In this document: positions 55,929 to 64,000 of the stretch, piece by piece
Layout: the number at the start of each line of letters is the position of its first letter
How positions within the stretch are numbered: the stretch's first letter is position 1
From: Rhodococcus pyridinivorans
GTDB taxonomy: Bacteria; Actinomycetota; Actinomycetes; Mycobacteriales; Mycobacteriaceae
Direction: 5' to 3'
Length of the DNA stretch: 64,000 nt
Assembly: GCF_900105195.1 (NCBI RefSeq)
Contig: NZ_FNRX01000002.1
Location: 4,216,001 to 4,280,000, forward strand
Made by a program: the position numbers and the translations under genes
The notes under the pieces: generated by a model
Seen by the model: only the letters and a program-made list of their open reading frames with translations
Databases searched by the model: none
What the model was told of the DNA's origin: nothing

Positions 55929-56110
55929 CAGATTCTGCCCTCTCTGATCCATTCGACGACGATTTCGCGGACCTGCTCGACGCGAGTGCGGTGCACACCC
56001 GTCACCGGATCGAGGCCCGCCGCCATCACCGCGTCCTCACACACCTGGCGCGACACACCCAACATTCGTGCCAGCATCGGGATCCGAATCAGATCCGGAT
56101 CCGGATTCAC
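55928..56110 (-). CDS. 60-aa helical protein, possible HTH
   Basis: MNPDPDLIRIPMLARMLGVS then RQVCEDAVMAAGLDPVTGVH suggests a small winged-helix or MerR-like fold. It overlaps both neighbours by 4 nt. It may be a structural adaptor; a regulatory role in a late operon would be unusual. Confidence 0.6.
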   Translation of the reverse strand: MNPDPDLIRIPMLARMLGVSRQVCEDAVMAAGLDPVTGVHRTRVEQVREIVVEWIREGRI

Positions 56111-56709
56111 GTCAACCCCAGGTGTGCTGTGATGCGCTCCGAAATGTCACGTGACACCAGATCGAACGCGTTGACTTCCATACCGAAGTCGGCGAGCAAA
56201 TCCCGCACCCGATCCACATCGAGACTCAGGCGTTGCGCGAGATCATCGACCCGCAACCAGCCCGACGGCACCGCCGGATCCGCCACATCTTCCATACCGA
56301 GCTTGGAATTGATGAGTTCTTTCAGTTCTGCCTTGTCTTGCTGGGGAAGCTTCGCGACGATGTCGGCCATCGTCTGCTGCGGCACGTCAGGCTCGTCCTT
56401 GTCCACCCATTCGCCCTGTGCACCCCACTGGTTCGCCACCATGTTCTTCGGCGGACGCCACTTCAACTCCGGCTCCGACTTGATACCGGCCCCGAGGACA
56501 CACATGTGATACGACTGCATCTCGTAGAACTCGACGGGCATGATGAGCGGAGCACCCTTCTGCCCCGGCGCCGCGGTGAACATCCACAGGAACCGGGTCC
56601 GGGGATTCGACTCGTCGCAGTTCTCGCGGGTCGGAACCCCGCGCCCGCTCCATGGTTCCCACTGGTCAAATCGTTTGCCTTCGATAGGCGGGTATTCGCT
56701 GATGTCCAA
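56107..56709 (-). CDS. Phage tail-region protein starting with TTG
   Basis: The protein has 200 aa. The start is TTG at 56709 with AGGAG 6 nt upstream; no nearby ATG or GTG fits. The N-terminal 120 residues are Trp-rich (FDQWEPWSGRGVPTRENCDE, LWMFTAAPGQKGAPLIMPVE). The C-terminal part has helices and an HTH-like segment (LRVDDLAQRLSLDVDRVRDL). The family is not recognised. It lies 12 nt after the split minor tail gene. Confidence 0.75.
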   Translation of the reverse strand: MDISEYPPIEGKRFDQWEPWSGRGVPTRENCDESNPRTRFLWMFTAAPGQKGAPLIMPVEFYEMQSYHMCVLGAGIKSEPELKWRPPKNMVANQWGAQGEWVDKDEPDVPQQTMADIVAKLPQQDKAELKELINSKLGMEDVADPAVPSGWLRVDDLAQRLSLDVDRVRDLLADFGMEVNAFDLVSRDISERITAHLGLT

Positions 56710-56721
56710 GAGTGCTCCTGC

Positions 56722-57315
56722 CTAGAACCCGAGCTGCTGGAACGCAGACACCAGGGCTTCGAACTTGCGCCATGCCTGGGCCACTGGATCCTCGAGCTCG
56801 GAGCCGTCGCCGATCGTCATCGTCCAGGTCGGTGGGGTCTCGCGATCCCACGACAACTGCACCTTGTGGACCCGGTCGACATAGATGCGTCCGGTCTTGT
56901 CACCGCGCACCGTGTAACCCGCCCGGTCGGACAGCCACACGTGCCCGGTCTCACCAATCAGGAAGGGTGCCCCGTCTCGCGCCGAGAACTCGTGGGCCTC
57001 GTACGATCTTGTCGCCCAGAAACCAGCACGCAGCACCATCAGCGACGAAATCGTGTACGCCTTCGAACCATCCGACGACAAGTACTCGAAGTACCTCGTC
57101 CAGCCCTGATTGTTCGCCCGGGCCGCGCTTCTCGCGACCATCCACGCCAAGATCGTGTCCTCCACGAAAGGCATCAAGATCGCCGAAGCGGCTCCGCCAA
57201 CCGGAGGGACGCCAGGAATCATCGCGAGCAAATCGCCGGCTAGCTGAATCGTTGCGTTTATTAGTTCATTGGCAGATTCGAGATCGCCTAGCCCCCCTAG
57301 GTTTCCCCAGGGGGG
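56722..57315 (-). pseudogene. C-terminal part of minor tail protein, in frame beyond an amber codon
   Basis: Immediately after the TAG at 57316-57318 the same frame is open for 198 codons (PPWGNLGGLGDLESANELIN, then LLAMIPGVPPVGGAAS and so on) to a stop at 56722. The residues resemble the C-terminal third of actinophage minor tail proteins, which are normally one polypeptide of about 580 aa; the combined length here is 574 sense codons. No ribosome site precedes any start in the segment. It is therefore either made by read-through or lost by a nonsense mutation. Confidence 0.7.
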
Positions 57316-57323
57316 CTAGGCGA
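57284..57323. other. 15-bp perfect stem-loop containing the amber codon
   Basis: TCGCCTAGCCCCCCT (57284-57298) and AGGGGGGCTAGGCGA (57309-57323) are fully complementary, with a 10-nt loop. On the minus-strand mRNA the TAG stop lies in the 5' arm of the stem. It may be a chance product of the coding sequence (PPWGNLGGLG), a recoding signal or a terminator. Confidence 0.7.
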
Positions 57324-58449
57324 CCCCCGGCATCGAGTGCCCGCCTGTGATGACCTGGATCCCCTTGGACCCGGTCTTACGCATCCGGTACGTATCCAGT
57401 CCGGTGATCTCACCGTCCCGCCACACCGCAAGCGGCATACCGCGGGCCGGCCGCCGGTTCCCCGGCTCGAAGTACTCCACCGGGATCGTCGTGTCCGTTG
57501 CGAGCTTCGACGTCGAATCGATGAAGTCCCCGACGAACTCGGAGATGGTCCGGATCAATCCGTCCCAGATCGTGCCTCCGGTCGCAGCACCGGTGGTGAA
57601 CCGACCGGACCGGTCCTCGAAGCTGACGACCCGGGTGCCGTGACGCAGGTTCGCACCCGGCCACGGCGGCGGATCACCCTCGAGATAGCAGCGGATCACG
57701 GGCGAGACTTCGGAGTCCTGCATGATCGGCTGCGCCAACTCATGGAAGTTCTTGAACCGCGAGGCCGCGATCGACCAGAGCACACCGTCGTTCATGGCCT
57801 GCGCGAAGCTGATCGGCTTGACAACCATCGACCACGTCGACTGGTTCAGGTCGGTGCGTTGCGCCGGGTCCATCGGATCCGACGGCAGCGCCCACGTCGA
57901 CTCGCGTTCACGCTGCAGCTGCAGATCGAGAATCAGCGACAACAGCCAGGTCGCGGGACCAGCCGAGATGAAAATCCGCGGAAACTGGATCCACTCAGGC
58001 AGCCACGGATTGGCCCAGACGTGATACCACTTGAGCCGCTCATAGTCCGACAGGAACCGGGCCGTGATGACCTGGTCCCCATCCTCGTCACCTTCAAGCT
58101 CGACATACTCGAGCAGCCCCGACAGGCGGGATTCGCAGTAGTCGATGGTGATGTTGACGTTGCGTTTCTCGCCACGCTCCAGCCGGCCGTGCTCGTCCCA
58201 CAGCCACTGCCCGACCGGATGATCGAACGGATGCTTGATCTCGAACACACCCGAGTCGCCATCGATCAATTCGGCCTGCACCGAATACTCGGCCTGCACG
58301 ACGTGCTGCAGCCGCATCTCGCCGTCCCACAGGCGTACCAGCGGCGGGATCTCCCGGAGACGCTGTTCTTTGCGGGCGTGCTCCTGTGTCGCGTTCCAGA
58401 TGGCCCGGCACTGCTCTTCGAGCGATAGTTCCTGGTCGATAACAGTCAA
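57316..58449 (-). CDS. Minor tail protein, N-terminal part ending at amber codon
   Basis: 377 aa from TTG 58449, which has GAGGAGGTGA 6 nt upstream. The sequence LVRLWDGEMRLQHVVQAEYS, then WLWDEHGRLERGEKRNVNIT and the remaining domain match the large siphophage minor tail (Gp37-like) family near the distal tail. The frame ends at TAG 57316 after GGHSMPGVA, where homologues normally continue; see the segment 56722-57315. It lies 18 bp after the 314-aa tail gene. Confidence 0.85.
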   Translation of the reverse strand: MTVIDQELSLEEQCRAIWNATQEHARKEQRLREIPPLVRLWDGEMRLQHVVQAEYSVQAELIDGDSGVFEIKHPFDHPVGQWLWDEHGRLERGEKRNVNITIDYCESRLSGLLEYVELEGDEDGDQVITARFLSDYERLKWYHVWANPWLPEWIQFPRIFISAGPATWLLSLILDLQLQRERESTWALPSDPMDPAQRTDLNQSTWSMVVKPISFAQAMNDGVLWSIAASRFKNFHELAQPIMQDSEVSPVIRCYLEGDPPPWPGANLRHGTRVVSFEDRSGRFTTGAATGGTIWDGLIRTISEFVGDFIDSTSKLATDTTIPVEYFEPGNRRPARGMPLAVWRDGEITGLDTYRMRKTGSKGIQVITGGHSMPGVA

Positions 58450-58467
58450 CGAGTCACCTCCTCAATC

Positions 58468-59412
58468 TCACTGGCCACCTATCGGTTCCGACCACCAGCG
58501 CGGCTGGATCAGTTCCATGCGGGCGCCACCGGCCGGCACGTTCGTCACCGACACCGGAAGCAACTGCCGTTGCGTCTTCGGGGGAATGCAGTACTCGAAG
58601 AACCTGCCCGGGACCGGCATCCGGCCGAGCAGGTTCGTATTGCCCGCGTCCCGGATCATCAACTCTTGGCCGTCCAAGTCGACGGTCACGCCGCCCTCGA
58701 GCGTGCCGATCGCCGGCAAAGCGATCATCCGATTACTGTCGTCGCGGCCCGTCATCTTCGACACCCCGGGACGCCGGTTGTACGGCGGACCCTCCCATGA
58801 GAAGTCCGGCAGGGACCAGTTGCCGCGGGTGCCGTTCCACTTCTGCAACATCGGCTGGTCGGTGGGGTTTTCGACCTCGATGTACTTCACACCGTCCGTG
58901 GTGAACTCCACCGCGGTGATCTCGGGTTCCTCGTAGTAGAACGGCATCCCAGCCCGCAACGGAAACACCCGGTTCGCGTGCTGCGTCACGAGCGGATCGA
59001 TATCAGGATTGAAGTCGTCCATCTCGTACAGCTGGATATCCAGCCAGCGTTGCGAACCCGAAGGTGCGATCACTTCGATCTTCGCGAGCGACGCATCGTG
59101 ATCCCACTGATCCTCACGCCAATCGAGAGCCTGACGGAACCTGGACATGATGTCCTCTTGGTCCCCACCCCGAACTCGCTGCGCCGAAATATGGAATCCG
59201 AGCAGAAGGTCCCGCGGGTCGTACCACAGGCCCTTCATGGTGCCGCCGGTTTGACGTTGCGTGGACTTCCAGAAGGTGCGGCCCGGGACAGGGAACAAGC
59301 CCTTGACCTGCCCCTGTCCCAGGACTACACCTTCCGCGCCCTCGTCTTCACCGTGGACCGGCCAGAAGCTGCCATCTTGCCCATGAATGTTGATGGTCAT
59401 CGACGACAGCAT
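58468..59412 (-). CDS. Distal tail / minor tail protein
   Basis: The protein has 314 aa and directly follows the tape measure gene (ATGA overlap at 59412). It includes MTINIHGQDGSFWPVHGEDE, LLLGFHISAQRVRGGDQEDI and a C-terminal beta-rich part, matching the actinophage minor tail protein that caps the tail tube after the tape measure protein. No enzymatic motif. Confidence 0.85.
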   Translation of the reverse strand: MLSSMTINIHGQDGSFWPVHGEDEGAEGVVLGQGQVKGLFPVPGRTFWKSTQRQTGGTMKGLWYDPRDLLLGFHISAQRVRGGDQEDIMSRFRQALDWREDQWDHDASLAKIEVIAPSGSQRWLDIQLYEMDDFNPDIDPLVTQHANRVFPLRAGMPFYYEEPEITAVEFTTDGVKYIEVENPTDQPMLQKWNGTRGNWSLPDFSWEGPPYNRRPGVSKMTGRDDSNRMIALPAIGTLEGGVTVDLDGQELMIRDAGNTNLLGRMPVPGRFFEYCIPPKTQRQLLPVSVTNVPAGGARMELIQPRWWSEPIGGQ

Positions 59413-62400
59413 CAGAACGGCCTCCCTCCATTGCGCATCCGCGCCAACTCCTGCTTGTCACGCGCAGCGCGCATCATCTTCGACTCGTTCACGAAATGCG
59501 GGCTGTAGATGTGCACCGAGTAGTCGTTGCCACCACCGGCGGCCGGCACCAACGAGTCCAACTGGGCGCCGGCGAACTGCAGCAACTGCTGAGGACTGTT
59601 GAAGATCGGCTCAGGCTTGTTCGACAGGTTGATTGCCATCTCGTTCGGCTTCAACCAACCGCCCGTATCGAACACCTTCAACGGCAACTTCTTCAGATGC
59701 TGCTGCACCCACTTCGGTATGCCCTGCCCCGGATCGAAACCGAGCTGCTCGTCTGCGCCCGGGAAGTTGGCCGGGATGCTCAACTCGTCGATCGGCTTCT
59801 TGTCCGAGTCCTTCGACTTCTTGCCGCCCTTCTTGCTGACGGTCTCCCCCTCCTTGGGGGGCGTGAAGTCGGGGAACGGGATAGACAACCAGCGGGACTC
59901 ACCGAACGGTGAGGCCTGCTCGATGACAGAGTCCACGATGATCCCGAACACATCCGAACCGAACTTCTTCAGCCGGTCCTTCAGTGAGAACTCGCCGCCG
60001 GACGATCCGTCCTTGCCGCCGCCGGTCGCGAGTTCTTCCTCTTCCTCAGCGATGCGCTTCTTGGTTTCCTCGAGCGAGTTCTTCGCCGAGTGCACCTGCA
60101 GGTCTGCCTTCTCCTTGTCGAGCGAGGTCGAGTCCGGATCGTTGTAGACCTTGTCGCGCGCCAACTGTGCATCCAGGACGGAGATCTCCGCCTGCCGGAG
60201 CTGGATCGCCGATTCGTCCATGTCGCCGGTGAGAGGCGGGGCCGGTTCCGTGGAGATCGCCGAAGCAACCCCGACACCGTCCCGCTTGTTCTCCAGTTCG
60301 CGGACTTTCAGTTCGGCGCGCTGCACTTTCAGATCCGCTTGTGCCTTGTCGGCGTCGGACTTCTTCTCGTTCGCGTACGTCTTGTCGCGTGCCTCCTTGG
60401 CCTGCTGCACAGCGATACGAGCCGATTCGAGATCCAGTTGGTCCTTCTCGGTCCACGGCTCACGCTCGACCGCGTACGCCCCGATACCGCTGATACCTTC
60501 CGTGCCGCCGTCGATCATTTCGTTCGGCAGATGGAAGATGCTGTGGAACTGCGAGTCGAACGCCCCCACCGCCGGCGGGCCGATCCTCGAGGTGCCATGT
60601 GCACCACCGGACTCGACGGGCTGACCGTTGAGCGTGGCCGCCATATGCTCGTCCGACGTACCGACAACGAACACCGTCCCGGCGGGACCGGAGCCCGGCT
60701 GCAGCCCGGCTGTGGATCCACCGAGCAGCGAGTACGTGGTGTAGAGCCGTCGCCCTGCAGCCTCCGATGGGGTCGCGCCCATCAGGATCTGCTGCAGGTA
60801 ACCGACCCAACCCGAACAATCCCAGCCGTTCGGGCCGGTCCCACCCCACACGTACTTGATGCCGTTGCCTGCGGTCGCCGCATCCAATGCTCGTCGGATA
60901 CCGCCGTCGGCGAACTTCTCGAGCCGATAACCGAACCGTTCTGCGACGTCCCCGAGGATCGCCGTCGAACGTGCCCGCTTTGACTCGGCCAGCGGAATGA
61001 ACGCTTCACCGCCGGTTTCGCCTTCGGCCCACTGCACCAGTCCGGCGCCGCGGCCCGGTTCGATGCGTGCATTCTCGGGGAGGCGGTCGATACCACCGTT
61101 TGCGCGGGGTGTGACCGAGAGTGGGCCGACGAAGCCGGGGTTGGCGTTGCGTGCTGCGCCGTAGTCGACTGCGAACTGTACGGCGATCTCGGCGGTCCGT
61201 TTCCGGGCCGCGTCGTCGATGGCCGCGTTGACGACCTGTGCGTTCGCGAGGGCCTGCTGGATCTGCAGCAGGACCTCGGGGTTGGCCTTCGAGGTGTCGA
61301 GTGCTGCCAGCTTCTCGAGGGTGACACTCTCACCTGCGAGGAACTGGTCGATGATCGCCCCGATTTCTGGGGAGACCTGTGTGCGGTCGATGTTTCCGAG
61401 CGAGTCCAGAGTGTTCTGGTCGACGATGCGGAACATCGTGTCGTCGGCGCCGATCTCCGGTACAGCGGACTCGCCGCCCACTTCATGAACCTTGTCGAGC
61501 ACCGCGTCCAACGCCGCGATAGCCAGACTGTTATCCGCAGAGATCCGGATGTTCTCGTTCTGGAGCTTCTCGACCTCAAAGCCCATCTCCCGCAAGGTGG
61601 CAAGAACCTGCGGATCGATATCAGCCGGGTCGATCTCGATCGGCTTGTCCGGAAAATTCTCCAGGTAAGTCCTGATCAGATCGAGACCAGCAACGACCGC
61701 ACCATCGCCGTCGAGTCGGACGCCGATATCGAACGCCTCCGGAAGGTATCCCTCGGCCGCGGCGATCTTCATGATCTCGTCGAACGATAAGCCCGCCGAT
61801 TCGGCGAGGGCACGGAACATGTCCTCGTTCGCCGCGAGCGTGGCATCCAGATCGCCGCCCGACGCAACTACGTCAGCGGTGGCGTTCTTGATATCCAGGA
61901 TCGAATCGCGGAGCCTCGCACCATTCTCGGTGCTCGTATCGACAGAACCGTTCTGGCCGATGAGGGCATCAGCCCACCCCTTCGACTGGTCCCACGCCTC
62001 AGCCGTAGCCTCAGCAGTGTCCCGGACGAGCTCGTTGTAATCCTGCATGGCGTCGCCGAGTGACGGCGGCACCCCCGCGAGGATGTCCAACGTTCGCTTG
62101 AGCGCGCTCGACTTGTCATCAGCCGAAGCTGCTGAATCAGCCAGGGTCTTGAAGCTGTCAGCGAGCTCTCCAATGCCAGGGGTGAGATCCCGTGCAGCTC
62201 CCTGCTGTCGCTGCAGCTCTTCACGCTGCCGCTCGAGAGACTCAATCGCCTCATCGGATGCGCCACCAACCGAACGCATCTTTTCGAGGAAGCTGCTCCA
62301 CCCAAGATCCGAGCCGGACATCGCATCCGCGATATCGCGGTTCGACGCACCGACCTTTCGAAGCGCGTCAGCGGTCTCTTCAGCGACGCGGCCGGCTTCC

Positions 62401-64000
62401 TGCAGGTCGTCGTTCGCGCCACCCCACCAGGCATCCCACCGCTCACCGAGCGACATGCCGTCTTCCCACTTCGGCATGACCCAGTTGGTGATGTCATTCA
62501 TCAACCCTGGGGCTTCGGACGCGGTGCGCTCCAGTCCCTGGCGGTAGGTCTCCATCTGCTGGGTGAGCGCGTCGAAGACGTCCTCGTTGATGACTCCGCG
62601 GCTCTCCTGCAGCGCCTTCCCGACGTCACGCTGAGCCTCAGCGAGCTTGTTCGCGGACTCGAGGTTCGCGTTCTGCGAATCCTCCATGTCGTCCATCGCG
62701 CCGACGAACTGCGTCGCTGCAACGATAGCCAACCCGATGCCGAGGCCACCGGAGAACAGATTCCGGACGCCCGACGCCGCGGCCCGCAACCCGCCGAGAG
62801 CCGGGGTCACACCGGCACGGATAGCACCGGCGAAACCACCTGCAGCAGTCGACGAGTTGATGAACGCGTTCTGCATGTTTCGGATGGTCGCCGAGTTGTT
62901 CCCCAGCGCACGCATCGCAGCGCCCACACGACCGATCTGCGGAGACAGATTCCGGAAATCGCCGCGCATCGCAGCGAACGACGCCCGAACCCCAGCCGTC
63001 GATGTCGACGTCGCAGCCAGCGACGTCCGCAGCGGAGCGAACGCTGCCGCCGCGGCAGCGCCCAACGCCGGCAACGTCTTGAATGCGGCAAACGCAAGCA
63101 CCAGGGCAGTAACTGCTCCCTGGTTCTCGACCATCAACTCAGACAGCGTGGACAGCGCCGGAACCAGAACCGCATCAGCGACCTGCGCGGCAGCATCCAG
63201 CGTATTCAGCAACACCTGCCACGTCGACACACCCACTGCGGCCGACGCCTGCACGAGAGACTCGACGATCGCCTGAATCGCTGGAGCCAACTCACGCCCG
63301 GTATCGAGCAACTCTCCAAACGTGGCACTGACCTGGGTGATCGATCCCACCACGAGACCGGAGCCGGTGAACTCGCCCCACATCTCAGCGATAGTGCGAC
63401 CGAATTCCTGAGCCTTCGGAATACCGTCCGAGTCCAGCCAGCGATCGAACTTGTCGACAAACGGCGTGATCGCCGCGGTCGCACCGTCAATCGCTTCGGT
63501 GATGCTGCCGAATCCGCCGGCGGCCCGATTGAACACTGGCCCTGCCACCACAGCACCGAAGCGACCCAGGGCGGCGCCCGCGTTCTGCATGGCGCCGGTG
63601 ACAGTCTGTCCGGCTTCCTGTGCGGCGCCGCCGATGTTCTTCTGGATCGCTGCGAAGAACATCTCCGAGGAGATCTTGCCCTCGGAAGCCATGTCCTTGA
63701 CTTCACCGGCTGCGACACCGGCTTCTTCGGCGAGCCACTGGTAAATCGGGATACCGCGGTCCGACAGCTGGTTGAGGCTGTCGGTGTAGGCGACCTGGCC
63801 GGTCTGGACCTGGTTCAGCACACCCCCCATCTCCGACAAACCAACGCCGGCGATTGCCGCGGCATCAGCTGTCATCGACAGGTACTTCGTCAACTCTGCA
63901 CCGGGCTTGATGCCAGCGGCGACAGCGGAAGCGGCGATTGTGGCGGCGTCACCGAGTCCGTAGGCGGTGCCTCGAACGGAGTCGAGCGCCGAGTCCATGA
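59412..64000 (-). CDS. Tape measure protein with NlpC/P60 domain (5' end outside window)
   Basis: 1528 aa are visible; the frame is open at the right edge. The first visible ATG (63998) lies inside a conserved tape-measure N-terminal domain, so the real start is outside. The order is: tape-measure domain (MTADAAAIAGVGLSEMGGVL onward), Ala-rich coiled coils, a hydrophobic stretch (LGIGLAIVAATQFVGAM), and more coiled coil. An NlpC/P60-like domain lies near visible residue 1060 (YVWGGTGPNGWDCSGW with Cys, then DEHMAATLNG), and a charged helical tail ends the protein. It sets tail length. The peptidase part probably opens the wall during DNA entry. Confidence 0.93.
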   Translation of the reverse strand, partial: MDSALDSVRGTAYGLGDAATIAASAVAAGIKPGAELTKYLSMTADAAAIAGVGLSEMGGVLNQVQTGQVAYTDSLNQLSDRGIPIYQWLAEEAGVAAGEVKDMASEGKISSEMFFAAIQKNIGGAAQEAGQTVTGAMQNAGAALGRFGAVVAGPVFNRAAGGFGSITEAIDGATAAITPFVDKFDRWLDSDGIPKAQEFGRTIAEMWGEFTGSGLVVGSITQVSATFGELLDTGRELAPAIQAIVESLVQASAAVGVSTWQVLLNTLDAAAQVADAVLVPALSTLSELMVENQGAVTALVLAFAAFKTLPALGAAAAAAFAPLRTSLAATSTSTAGVRASFAAMRGDFRNLSPQIGRVGAAMRALGNNSATIRNMQNAFINSSTAAGGFAGAIRAGVTPALGGLRAAASGVRNLFSGGLGIGLAIVAATQFVGAMDDMEDSQNANLESANKLAEAQRDVGKALQESRGVINEDVFDALTQQMETYRQGLERTASEAPGLMNDITNWVMPKWEDGMSLGERWDAWWGGANDDLQEAGRVAEETADALRKVGASNRDIADAMSGSDLGWSSFLEKMRSVGGASDEAIESLERQREELQRQQGAARDLTPGIGELADSFKTLADSAASADDKSSALKRTLDILAGVPPSLGDAMQDYNELVRDTAEATAEAWDQSKGWADALIGQNGSVDTSTENGARLRDSILDIKNATADVVASGGDLDATLAANEDMFRALAESAGLSFDEIMKIAAAEGYLPEAFDIGVRLDGDGAVVAGLDLIRTYLENFPDKPIEIDPADIDPQVLATLREMGFEVEKLQNENIRISADNSLAIAALDAVLDKVHEVGGESAVPEIGADDTMFRIVDQNTLDSLGNIDRTQVSPEIGAIIDQFLAGESVTLEKLAALDTSKANPEVLLQIQQALANAQVVNAAIDDAARKRTAEIAVQFAVDYGAARNANPGFVGPLSVTPRANGGIDRLPENARIEPGRGAGLVQWAEGETGGEAFIPLAESKRARSTAILGDVAERFGYRLEKFADGGIRRALDAATAGNGIKYVWGGTGPNGWDCSGWVGYLQQILMGATPSEAAGRRLYTTYSLLGGSTAGLQPGSGPAGTVFVVGTSDEHMAATLNGQPVESGGAHGTSRIGPPAVGAFDSQFHSIFHLPNEMIDGGTEGISGIGAYAVEREPWTEKDQLDLESARIAVQQAKEARDKTYANEKKSDADKAQADLKVQRAELKVRELENKRDGVGVASAISTEPAPPLTGDMDESAIQLRQAEISVLDAQLARDKVYNDPDSTSLDKEKADLQVHSAKNSLEETKKRIAEEEEELATGGGKDGSSGGEFSLKDRLKKFGSDVFGIIVDSVIEQASPFGESRWLSIPFPDFTPPKEGETVSKKGGKKSKDSDKKPIDELSIPANFPGADEQLGFDPGQGIPKWVQQHLKKLPLKVFDTGGWLKPNEMAINLSNKPEPIFNSPQQLLQFAGAQLDSLVPAAGGGNDYSVHIYSPHFVNESKMMRAARDKQELARMRNGGRPF

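Larger units (their letters stand above)
46283..64000. mobile_element. Prophage of siphophage type (one end plus tail/lysis module)
   Basis: The left boundary is the 3' half of a tRNA gene (46283-46327). From there to the right edge nearly every gene is phage-like: tape measure, minor tail proteins, M23 and GH25 lysins, holin-like proteins and tail appendages on the minus strand, plus a short plus-strand segment of accessory genes. Base composition is visibly less GC-rich than in the host part. The integrase, packaging, head and early genes must lie beyond the window. Confidence 0.9.

Overview
The window is chromosomal DNA of a high-GC mycolic-acid actinobacterium, most likely Rhodococcus or a close relative in Nocardiaceae. 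The evidence is a mycothiol conjugate amidase, a gene neighbourhood matching the cbs-metB-greA-mca-coaA-glyA segment of Mycobacterium, IdeR/DmdR-type iron boxes and frequent GTG starts. The last quarter (about 46.28 kb to the right edge) is part of an integrated siphophage-like prophage.

1-15.7 kb, siderophore locus. Two large NRPS genes lie on the minus strand. One is cut by the left edge; the other is 3549 aa with order C-A-T-C-A-T-C-A-T-E*. A siderophore-interacting flavoprotein is divergent from them, and an EntB-like isochorismatase lacking a carrier domain follows. Three iron boxes sit about 60 bp upstream of these starts. By-eye specificity codes suggest Gly for module 1 and Ser for module 3; module 2 is atypical. 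With the DHB-type starter C domains this points to a catecholate-capped peptide siderophore. A truncated panD fragment lies between the isochorismatase gene and a strong hairpin.

15.7-41 kb, conserved housekeeping core. It holds glyA, a DUF885 hydrolase, coaA, a short-chain Z-prenyl diphosphate synthase, a hemolysin III/PAQR protein, an MscS channel, a DUF255 thioredoxin-fold protein, a small membrane protein, mca, a DUF4307 protein, greA, a lytic transglycosylase/NlpC-P60 wall hydrolase, a SEC-C protein, metB-cbs, a Bax-inhibitor-1 protein, an RlmG-like methyltransferase, a lipoprotein, a PknK-like kinase/STAND protein, CorA and CsbD. Convergent gene pairs are separated by hairpin terminators. 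A 25-bp tandem repeat has grown out of the 3' end of the Z-prenyl synthase gene.

41-46.2 kb. Small orphan genes and a secreted alpha/beta hydrolase are followed by a TPP riboswitch controlling a thiamine-precursor ABC operon (lipoprotein, permease, ATPase). A 15-codon leader ORF appears to couple the riboswitch to the lipoprotein start.

46.28-64 kb, prophage. The 3' half of a tRNA gene marks the attachment site. Next come plus-strand genes (DUF2637, a small protein, a hexapeptide acetyltransferase), a bidirectional terminator, and then a minus-strand late operon. In transcription order this runs tape measure, minor tail proteins, a DNA-binding-like small protein, M23 peptidase, GH25 lysozyme, holin-like proteins, and tail fibre/appendage proteins ending in an SGNH hydrolase. 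Many of the late genes overlap by 4 nt. One minor tail gene is split by an amber codon lying inside a 15-bp perfect stem-loop, with the reading frame open for a further 198 codons. No integrase is present in the window.
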